Shown: positions 1 to 4,275 of the stretch, in pieces
Layout: the number at the start of each line of letters is the position of its first letter
Numbering within the stretch: position 1 is the stretch's first letter
Assembly (NCBI GenBank): GCA_903897565.1
Contig: CAIUCF010000353.1
Coordinates: 1-5,759 of the forward strand
Direction: 5' to 3'
DNA from: an uncultured Rhodospirillales bacterium
Lineage (GTDB): Bacteria > Pseudomonadota > Alphaproteobacteria > ATCC43930 > CGMCC-115725
DNA: 5,759 bases
Program-made: the position numbers and the translations under genes
The notes under the pieces: model-generated
The model's database searches: none
Seen by the model: the letters and a program-made list of their open reading frames with translations, nothing else
What the model was told of the DNA's origin: nothing

Positions 1-505
1 CCAGCACCGCCGTCAACGAAGGAATGCCGCCGAGGGCGGCGGCCAGACTCATCGCGATCGGCGTCGTCACCGATTTCGGCGCGAGTGAGACGATGATTTC
101 GGGCGGCGCGCCCAGGACCCAGGCGATCAAAATCGCACTGAGGATGGCGGTCAGCGACCCGGCAACCAATGCCGCCAGCAACGGCCATAGCGCCTGGCGA
201 ACCAAGTCGGCATGACGATACAGCGGCACGGCGAGTGCCACCGTGGCCGGCCCCATCAGGAAATGCACGAACTGGGCGCCTGCGAAGTAGGTCTCGTAAC
301 TCGTCTCGGTAAGGTTCAGCAGCGCAATGAGGATCGCGGCCGCGATCAGGACCGGGTTGGCGATCGGGCTCTGGCGGGTTGCGGCGGCAATCCGGATCGC
401 CACGGCATAGGCGGCGAGCGTCAGGGTCAACCAGAGCAGCGGGCTCGCCGCCAGGTAGATCCAGACATCGACCAGCCGCCCGGGAAGATGCGGGCCGGCG
501 CTCAT
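1..505 (-). CDS. lrgB: LrgB/CidB-family membrane protein (partial, C-terminus cut by window edge)
   Basis: This is the integral inner-membrane partner of LrgA/CidA. Family members were first linked to murein hydrolase and cell-lysis control; relatives carry small carboxylates, such as Bacillus PftAB (pyruvate) and plant PLGG1 (glycolate/glycerate). The 168 residues visible here are rich in hydrophobic helices and carry the family's hallmark segments: FLMGPATVALAVPLYR at residues 82-97, SLAPKSVTTPIAM at 140-152 and GGIPSLTAV at 159-167. Full-length members are about 230 residues, so roughly the last 60 lie outside the window. The ATG at 505-503 shares an ATGA overlap with the upstream lrgA stop, which fixes the start and implies translational coupling. 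Family assignment is secure. The transported substrate or lysis role cannot be told from sequence. Confidence 0.93.
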   Translation of the reverse strand, partial: MSAGPHLPGRLVDVWIYLAASPLLWLTLTLAAYAVAIRIAAATRQSPIANPVLIAAAILIALLNLTETSYETYFAGAQFVHFLMGPATVALAVPLYRHADLVRQALWPLLAALVAGSLTAILSAILIAWVLGAPPEIIVSLAPKSVTTPIAMSLAAALGGIPSLTAVL

Positions 506-870
506 CGCCGCCGCTCCAACAGCCGCCTGGTGCGGTCGAATACCAGCATGGTCACGATCAGGGCGAGCAGGGTCGAGATCATCACGGCCACCAACATCAC
601 CAGCCCGTGAGCCCGCAGCATGCCGCCGTAGCGGATCACGCCGACCGCCGCCGGTACGAACAGGATCGAGAGATTTGCCAGCAACGCATCGGCGGCGGTA
701 TCGAGGGCGCGGGGCGGCGCCTGGGTGCCGGTGATCCGGCCACGCAGGATGAGCAGCATGAACAGCAGCGCCATGCCGGCTACCGGGCCGGGCAGCGGCA
801 GGTCGAGACCGCGGACGCAAATCTCGCCGGCGAGCTGGCAGGACAACAGCGTCAGGAGAGCTTCGATCAT
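502..870 (-). CDS. lrgA: LrgA/CidA-family holin-like membrane protein
   Basis: A 122-residue inner-membrane protein of the CidA/LrgA family, the small partner of LrgB. Four hydrophobic segments are visible at about residues 2-20, 26-43, 62-80 and 88-111, followed by a basic tail (RTRRLLERRR). Family motifs are LPLPGPVAGM at 24-33 and LFVPAAVGVI at 70-79. I chose the ATG at 870-868 because MIEALLTLL begins as family members do. A GTG at 918-916 would add 16 polar, proline- and serine-rich residues with no homology and no Shine-Dalgarno site, although the ribosome site before the ATG is also weak. The stop overlaps the lrgB start by 4 bp, so the two form an operon. The pair may act as a holin-like lysis regulator or as a carboxylate transporter; the sequence does not decide between these. 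Confidence 0.92.
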   Translation of the reverse strand: MIEALLTLLSCQLAGEICVRGLDLPLPGPVAGMALLFMLLILRGRITGTQAPPRALDTAADALLANLSILFVPAAVGVIRYGGMLRAHGLVMLVAVMISTLLALIVTMLVFDRTRRLLERRR

Positions 871-924
871 GGGGGATTCCACACTGCTGGGCGGGGAGGA
901 TCGGGGATGGCGGGGCACGCAACT

Positions 925-953
925 TTGCGCCGGCCCCTATCCTGCTCTAGGAT
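925..953 (+). promoter_or_regulatory. Possible sigma-70-type promoter for ydfG
   Basis: TTGCGC (925-930) and TAGGAT (948-953) are separated by 17 bp, giving a transcription start near 960 and a leader of about 27 nt. Both boxes match consensus only partly (3/6 and 4/6), so this is a weak prediction. The -10 box overlaps the right arm of the 938-954 inverted repeat, which would allow a bound repressor to block it. Confidence 0.28.
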
Positions 954-954
954 A
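938..954. promoter_or_regulatory. Inverted repeat in the lrgA/ydfG divergent intergenic region
   Basis: TATCCT-gctct-AGGATA is a perfect 6 bp inverted repeat with a 5 bp spacer, in the 116 bp between the divergent lrgA and ydfG starts. It has no T-tract on either side, so it does not look like a terminator. Its right arm overlaps a possible -10 for ydfG, and it sits 32 bp before the ydfG start and 68 bp before the lrgA start. This is consistent with a small operator for a divergent regulator, but no regulator gene is visible in the window and the role is inferred. Confidence 0.4.
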
Positions 955-986
955 CGCGGGCAAACCATACCAAGGAGCGGGAAGAG

Positions 987-1736
987 ATGATCGTGTTCGT
1001 GACCGGGGCGACGGCAGGTTTTGGCTGGCATATCGCGCGGCGCTTCGCCGCCGACGGCGCACGTATCGTCGCGCTGGGCCGGCGGGCTGAACGGCTGGCC
1101 GCGCTCGCCAATGAACTCGGGCGCAGCCACACCCACACCATTGCCCTCGATATCCGCGACGGCGCGGCGGTCGCGGCGGCGATTGAAGCCCTGCCGGCGG
1201 ATTTCGCGGCGATCGACATCCTCGTCAACAATGCCGGCCTGGCCAAGGGACTCGGGCCAGCCTACACCGCGGATACTGCGGATTGGGACGTGATGGTCGA
1301 CACCAACATCAAGGGCGTGCTGTACGCGACGCGGGCCGTGCTGCCGGGGATGGTGACGCGCAATCGCGGCCATATCATCAATCTCGGCTCGACCGCCGCC
1401 GAGTTTCCCTATCCGGGCGGCAATGTCTATGGCGGGACAAAGGCGTTCCTGCATCAGTTCTCGAACAATCTGCGCGCCGATCTCCACGGCACCGCGGTGC
1501 GGGTCACCAATATCGAGCCGGGGCTGGTCGGTGGCACGGAGTTTTCAAATATCCGCTTCGGCGACGACGCCAAGGCGGCCGCGCTCTATGCCGGCGCCGA
1601 TCCGCTGCTGCCCGAAGACATCGCGGAATCAGTGCATTGGGTCGCCAACCTGCCGGCGCGCGTCAACATCAACCAGTTGCAGATGATGCCGGTGACCCAG
1701 GCCTACGGCCCGCTGCCGGTCCATCGCAAGGCGTGA
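987..1736 (+). CDS. ydfG: NADP-dependent 3-hydroxy acid dehydrogenase, YdfG-like short-chain dehydrogenase
   Basis: A cytosolic classical short-chain dehydrogenase of 249 residues; E. coli YdfG has 248. In E. coli it oxidises L-allo-threonine, serine and 3-hydroxy acids with NADP, and also acts on 3-hydroxypropionate/malonic semialdehyde. Visible motifs are the Rossmann loop TGATAGFG (6-13), Arg32-Arg33 after beta-2 (typical NADP preference), NNAG (81-84), and the catalytic set Asn107, Ser135, Tyr148 and Lys152 (YGGTK). PGLVGGTEFS follows at 178-187. Recalled E. coli YdfG aligns nearly end to end, including MIV-VTGATAGFG, HGTAVRV, GLVGGTEFSN and VNIN-L-MMPVTQ. The start is supported by AAGGAG at 972-977, 9 nt before the ATG. 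It is transcribed divergently from lrgAB and ends at a strong terminator. The family is certain; the native substrate here is inferred from E. coli. Confidence 0.95.
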   Translation: MIVFVTGATAGFGWHIARRFAADGARIVALGRRAERLAALANELGRSHTHTIALDIRDGAAVAAAIEALPADFAAIDILVNNAGLAKGLGPAYTADTADWDVMVDTNIKGVLYATRAVLPGMVTRNRGHIINLGSTAAEFPYPGGNVYGGTKAFLHQFSNNLRADLHGTAVRVTNIEPGLVGGTEFSNIRFGDDAKAAALYAGADPLLPEDIAESVHWVANLPARVNINQLQMMPVTQAYGPLPVHRKA

Positions 1737-1744
1737 GACTCAAT

Positions 1745-1780
1745 AAAAAAGGGAGCGGCCCGAAAGCCGCTCCCCTTTTT
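1745..1780. terminator. Bidirectional rho-independent terminator between convergent ydfG and the porin gene
   Basis: A perfect 9 bp GC-rich stem, GGGAGCGGC (1751-1759) with GCCGCTCCC (1766-1774) and a 6-nt loop, is flanked by six A on the left and C plus five T on the right. Read on the plus strand it ends ydfG, 8 nt after the stop. Read on the minus strand it ends the porin gene with an uninterrupted six-T tract. It can therefore serve both genes. Confidence 0.9.
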
Positions 1781-1787
1781 GACGTAA

Positions 1788-1811
1788 CGATGATCTCCGG
1801 GGAGATCGTCG
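1788..1811. other. Stem-loop just downstream of the porin stop codon
   Basis: CGATGATCTC (1788-1797) pairs with GAGATCGTCG (1802-1811) around the loop CGGG: 10 pairs including one G-T wobble. It lies 4 bp beyond the porin stop and before the shared terminator, with no T-tract of its own. In porin mRNA it would be an extra 3' hairpin, possibly protecting against 3' exonucleases. The pairing is seen directly; the role is inferred. Confidence 0.5.
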
Positions 1812-1815
1812 CGGA

Positions 1816-3093
1816 CTAGAACTTAACTTCGGTACCGAACTCGAGGACGATTTCCTGGCCGCGGGTCTGGCCGGCGCCGGAAGCGCTGCCCGTGAAGCCC
1901 GTCGCATCGTAGCCATTGCCGTGCACGACGTTGTAGGCAACGCCGGCTTCGACATCGACGCCAGGCCCGATGATGTAGGTCGCGCCCGGGGTGATGGTGT
2001 CGAGCGTGAAGTGCGACTTCGGATCGGCCGAGGTGTTGGTCAGCGGGCCGCCAACGGTCGCGGCGATGCCGCCCTCATAGATACCACGCGACCACTCGAC
2101 GCCGGTCGTGAGGTTGCCGATGGTGTAGGTGAAGCCGACGTCGATGTTCTTGTCGACTTCTTCCGGGTTCAGACCGCCGCCGTAGCCGTTCTTGAGGTTC
2201 GAGGTCTGCTCGAATGCAGCGCCGACGAGCCAGGGACCGTAGCCGACCGACAAGCCGCCATCCCAGATGAACGGGTTGGCCGTCGCGGCGAGGCCGGAAA
2301 CCGTCTCCACCGCGTTCTTCTTCGCCGAGGCGGTCGTCAGACCGGCTTCGGCGTTGATCGCGAAGCCGGAAACCGTGCCGCTCCAGCTGAGCGCGCCCGA
2401 GAACACGTCACGCAGGAACGTGGTGCCGACGGCATAGGTGCCGTTCGCCGCGGTAACGGTCGTGCCGGGACCGGCGTTGCTGAACGTGCCGTTATCCGGC
2501 GCGTAGGAAACGGACAGCTGGGCGCCGTCGAAGGTCGGCGAGAAATAGGCGATGGACGTCATGTAACGATTGCCCATCCAGGCAGTCGTCGTATTGGTCG
2601 CGGCGCCGCTGCCGATGAAGGCGATGTCAGGCGAGTTCGCGTTCAGGAAGTAGTTCGGGCTCCAGCTCGGTGCGGCCATACCCTTGGCGCGACGGGCGTC
2701 GGTCTGGTCGCCCATGCGAACTTCGCCGAAGCTGTCGCCGAGCAAGTGAACCCAATCCTGCTTGATGGTCGTGAAGGCGCCCGAACCGGACGACTGCGGC
2801 TGGGCGCTGAACTCGATGAAGGCGCCGGCGGTCAGGCCGTTCTTGAACTTGGCATCGCCGGAGAGGTCGACGTTGGCGTAGGTCTTCATGCCGTCGGGCA
2901 GACGATCGGACGAGATCTGGGAGATCGAACCGCCGCCGTTGTTGCTGTGACCCTTCTGGCTGACATCGACGCCATACGCGAACTGCGCGATGCCGCTGAT
3001 GCCGAGCTTCACCGGCGAATCGTCAGCGCGGGCGGCCTGCGACGCGAACGTCGCGGCGATCAGCGCGGTGGTCCCCAACAATACCTTCTTCAT
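1816..3093 (-). CDS. Outer-membrane porin (Gram-negative porin, Porin_4 type)
   Basis: A 425-residue beta-barrel porin for passive diffusion of small solutes through the outer membrane, presumably as a trimer as in the family. A Sec signal peptide (MKKVLLGTTALIAATFASQA then ARA) should be cut after Ala23, leaving DDSPVKLGISG as the first barrel strand. FGEVRMGDQTDARR at 122-135 matches the conserved strand leading to the constriction loop, and RYMTSIAYFSP at 176-186 is also typical of this family. Alternating beta-strand patterns run to the end, and the last residue is Phe425, the usual signal for BAM-mediated assembly. A strong Shine-Dalgarno (AGGAGGG, minus strand 3104-3098) precedes the ATG. 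It is monocistronic, with its own terminator and a long upstream region, as expected for a highly expressed, regulated porin. Solute specificity cannot be read from sequence. Confidence 0.93.
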   Translation of the reverse strand: MKKVLLGTTALIAATFASQAARADDSPVKLGISGIAQFAYGVDVSQKGHSNNGGGSISQISSDRLPDGMKTYANVDLSGDAKFKNGLTAGAFIEFSAQPQSSGSGAFTTIKQDWVHLLGDSFGEVRMGDQTDARRAKGMAAPSWSPNYFLNANSPDIAFIGSGAATNTTTAWMGNRYMTSIAYFSPTFDGAQLSVSYAPDNGTFSNAGPGTTVTAANGTYAVGTTFLRDVFSGALSWSGTVSGFAINAEAGLTTASAKKNAVETVSGLAATANPFIWDGGLSVGYGPWLVGAAFEQTSNLKNGYGGGLNPEEVDKNIDVGFTYTIGNLTTGVEWSRGIYEGGIAATVGGPLTNTSADPKSHFTLDTITPGATYIIGPGVDVEAGVAYNVVHGNGYDATGFTGSASGAGQTRGQEIVLEFGTEVKF

Positions 3094-3097
3094 ACAA

Positions 3098-3104
3098 CCC
3101 TCCT
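3098..3104 (-). promoter_or_regulatory. Strong Shine-Dalgarno of the porin gene
   Basis: The minus strand reads AGGAGGG ending 4 nt before the ATG at 3093. This is the best ribosome-binding match in the window, in keeping with an abundant outer-membrane protein, and it fixes the porin start. Confidence 0.85.
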
Positions 3105-3214
3105 AAGAAATTCCACGAAATACAAACCCGGCGAGAACTAAGGTGCCGAGTAGGGTGGCAAAAAAGCGGCAATTCGCTTAGTCACCAAAACTCTGCACAA
3201 AGATTTCTCATGGG

Positions 3215-3242
3215 AGATTACGGACCCGCCTTCGCTGGTCAA
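3215..3242 (-). promoter_or_regulatory. Possible porin promoter
   Basis: On the minus strand TTGACC (3242-3237) is followed after 16 bp by TAATCT (3220-3215). The -35 box matches 5/6 of the sigma-70 consensus and the -10 box only 3/6. It would give a 5' leader of about 115 nt. A leader of that length would leave room for small-RNA or protein control, but none is demonstrated here. Confidence 0.3.
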
Positions 3243-3344
3243 CAAAGATGAATGATTTTCGTGCGCTTCGGCCGGAACTGTGTCTTGAACACCACAATTC
3301 CGGGCTGTTCCCAGTGATTTCTTGTATGAGGAATGACCGAAAGT

Positions 3345-3377
3345 ACAATATGTTAGCGGCTCAATCTTTAATATTGT
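3345..3377. repeat. AT-rich inverted repeat upstream of the porin
   Basis: ACAATAT (3345-3351) and ATATTGT (3371-3377) are perfect 7 bp inverted arms separated by 19 bp, so arm centres are 26 bp apart. The spacing is too wide for a tight hairpin but fits two regulator half-sites on a similar face of the helix. It lies about 100 bp upstream of the possible porin -35. A regulatory role is inference; chance pairing in AT-rich DNA is possible. Confidence 0.3.
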
Positions 3378-3574
3378 GCAACGCACACACGAGACTCCGC
3401 AGTTGCGAAATGACCGCGTCGCCATAACGAGGTGCGTCTCTTCGGGGCCTGCCGCGAACGGAACCGCGGCCGCAAAACCGCGAGAAACGTCAATCGGCTG
3501 GATTGGACATCTAGAGCATGATATGAGCCGCGCTGCCCTATGTAGTGCCGGGGTCAACCCCAGATCCGGCGGTC

Positions 3575-3580
3575 GGAGAG
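3575..3580 (+). promoter_or_regulatory. Shine-Dalgarno of the DUF3576 lipoprotein gene
   Basis: GGAGAG ends 8 nt before the ATG at 3589. It supports that start over the internal ATG at 3661, which would leave the lipoprotein signal with no basic n-region. Confidence 0.65.
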
Positions 3581-3588
3581 TCTAGAAG

Positions 3589-4185
3589 ATGGCGAAGCGG
3601 TTTTGGTCGATCGGAAATGACAGAATTTTGGCGCGGCATCGGGGCCGGCTCGGCGGCGCGATGGTCGCCACGACGTTCGCGCTCGCCGTCAGCGCCTGCA
3701 GCCACGTAACGCCGGCCGAGACGACCCAGTACGGCAAGGACGAGAAGTACAACAAGCCCGCCCAGGAAACGATCTTCAGCAGCGATGGCGGCCTCGCCAA
3801 GATGCTCGGGCTGAAGAACGGCTCCAACAACAACGGCGCCCCCGGCGTCGGCGTGAACACCTATCTCTGGCGCGCGACGCTCGATACCCTGTCGTTCCTG
3901 CCGCTGTCCTCGGCCGATCCGTTCGGCGGCGTCATCATCACCGATTGGTATGCGCCGCCGGCCTCGCCGGACGAACGCTTCAAGGTGACGATCTATATCC
4001 TCGACCGCCAGCTCAACGCCGCCGCGCTCAAGGCCGCGGTGTTCCGTCAGACCAAGGATGCGACCGGCAACTGGATCGACGCCGCGGTCGACGCCAAGAC
4101 GGCGCAGAAGCTGGAAGACCAGATCCTGACCCGGGCACGCGAGCTGCGGATCGCGTCGGCGCAGGCGGACGAACAGAAGCAATAA
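3589..4185 (+). CDS. DUF3576 domain-containing lipoprotein
   Basis: A 198-residue predicted lipoprotein of unknown function. The n-region is basic (R14, R17, R20), a hydrophobic stretch covers about 21-36, and the lipobox VSAC places the lipidated cysteine at Cys37. Maturation would leave a protein anchored to the inner or outer membrane and facing the periplasm. The conserved DUF3576 core starts near residue 89: NTYLWRATLDTLSFLPL (90-106), SADPFGGVIITDWYAPP (108-124) and FKVTIYILDR (131-140), then a helical C-terminal part with EDQILTRARELR (176-187). A low-complexity linker with several Asn and Gly lies at about 77-89. It is followed by leuS after 90 bp, an order I recall as common in alphaproteobacteria, often continuing into lptE and holA. 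That context hints at envelope biogenesis, but no activity is known to me. Confidence 0.9.
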   Translation: MAKRFWSIGNDRILARHRGRLGGAMVATTFALAVSACSHVTPAETTQYGKDEKYNKPAQETIFSSDGGLAKMLGLKNGSNNNGAPGVGVNTYLWRATLDTLSFLPLSSADPFGGVIITDWYAPPASPDERFKVTIYILDRQLNAAALKAAVFRQTKDATGNWIDAAVDAKTAQKLEDQILTRARELRIASAQADEQKQ

Positions 4186-4197
4186 CGACAGGCGGAA

Positions 4198-4223
4198 CGG
4201 GTCCGGCCCCGCGGCCGGACCTG
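4198..4223 (+). other. Strong GC-rich stem-loop in the leuS leader
   Basis: An 11 bp stem (4198-4208 with 4213-4223, one G-T wobble) closes on the loop CCGC; the inner GTCCGGCC/GGCCGGAC part is perfect. It starts 13 nt after the lipoprotein stop. No T-tract follows, so it is not a standard intrinsic terminator. It may separate or stabilise the two parts of the transcript, or belong to a leuS leader structure. The fold is seen directly; the function is inferred. Confidence 0.5.
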
Positions 4224-4227
4224 CGCC

Positions 4228-4255
4228 CCTCGCCCGAGCGGACGAGGTCTTTATC
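4228..4255 (+). other. Weak second hairpin followed by a T-rich run before leuS
   Basis: CCTCG (4228-4232) can pair with CGAGG (4243-4247) across a 10-nt loop, followed by TCTTTATC. With only 5 bp and a broken T-run this would be a poor or partial terminator. Together with the preceding stem-loop it gives the leuS leader an attenuator-like look, but no leucine-rich leader peptide is present in the 90 bp gap. Confidence 0.22.
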
Positions 4256-4275
4256 AGGACAGGCTCTCAAGGGTG

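Larger units (their letters stand above)
3105..3574. other. Long divergent intergenic region between the porin and the lipoprotein gene
   Basis: This stretch separates two divergent genes and is visibly less GC-rich than the coding DNA around it, most clearly at about 3100-3380. I see no convincing gene: a 139-codon minus-strand frame (3557-3138) lacks recognisable motifs and has mixed composition. It must contain promoters for both neighbours. Elements I can point to are a possible porin promoter near 3215-3242, an AT-rich inverted repeat at 3345-3377 and a TCTAGAGCATGAT-like element at 3510-3522. No clear sigma-70 promoter for the plus-strand lipoprotein gene was found. No tRNA-like or terminator-like structure was seen. 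Confidence 0.6.

Noticed and set aside
871..918. GTG start extending LrgA by 16 residues
   Set aside because: The added polar residues do not fit the family N-terminus, and no ribosome-binding site precedes the GTG.
212..990. Plus-strand frames opposite lrgA and lrgB
   Set aside because: Translations are rich in Arg, Gln and His with no domain; the minus strand encodes clear LrgA and LrgB motifs with an ATGA overlap.
867..1487. 206-codon minus-strand frame overlapping ydfG
   Set aside because: Antisense to a clear short-chain dehydrogenase and running into the intergenic region; composition is typical of a shadow frame.
1921..3141. 406-codon plus-strand open frame opposite the porin
   Set aside because: The porin on the other strand has a signal peptide, Shine-Dalgarno site and C-terminal Phe; the plus frame is Arg/Gly/Val-rich shadow sequence.
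3138..3557. 139-codon minus-strand frame in the long intergenic region
   Set aside because: No motif, no Shine-Dalgarno site I could support, mixed codon use, and it covers the likely porin promoter and leader.
4186..4275. T-box or leucine leader peptide upstream of leuS
   Set aside because: No T-box core, no small frame rich in leucine codons, and T-boxes are not expected in this group.
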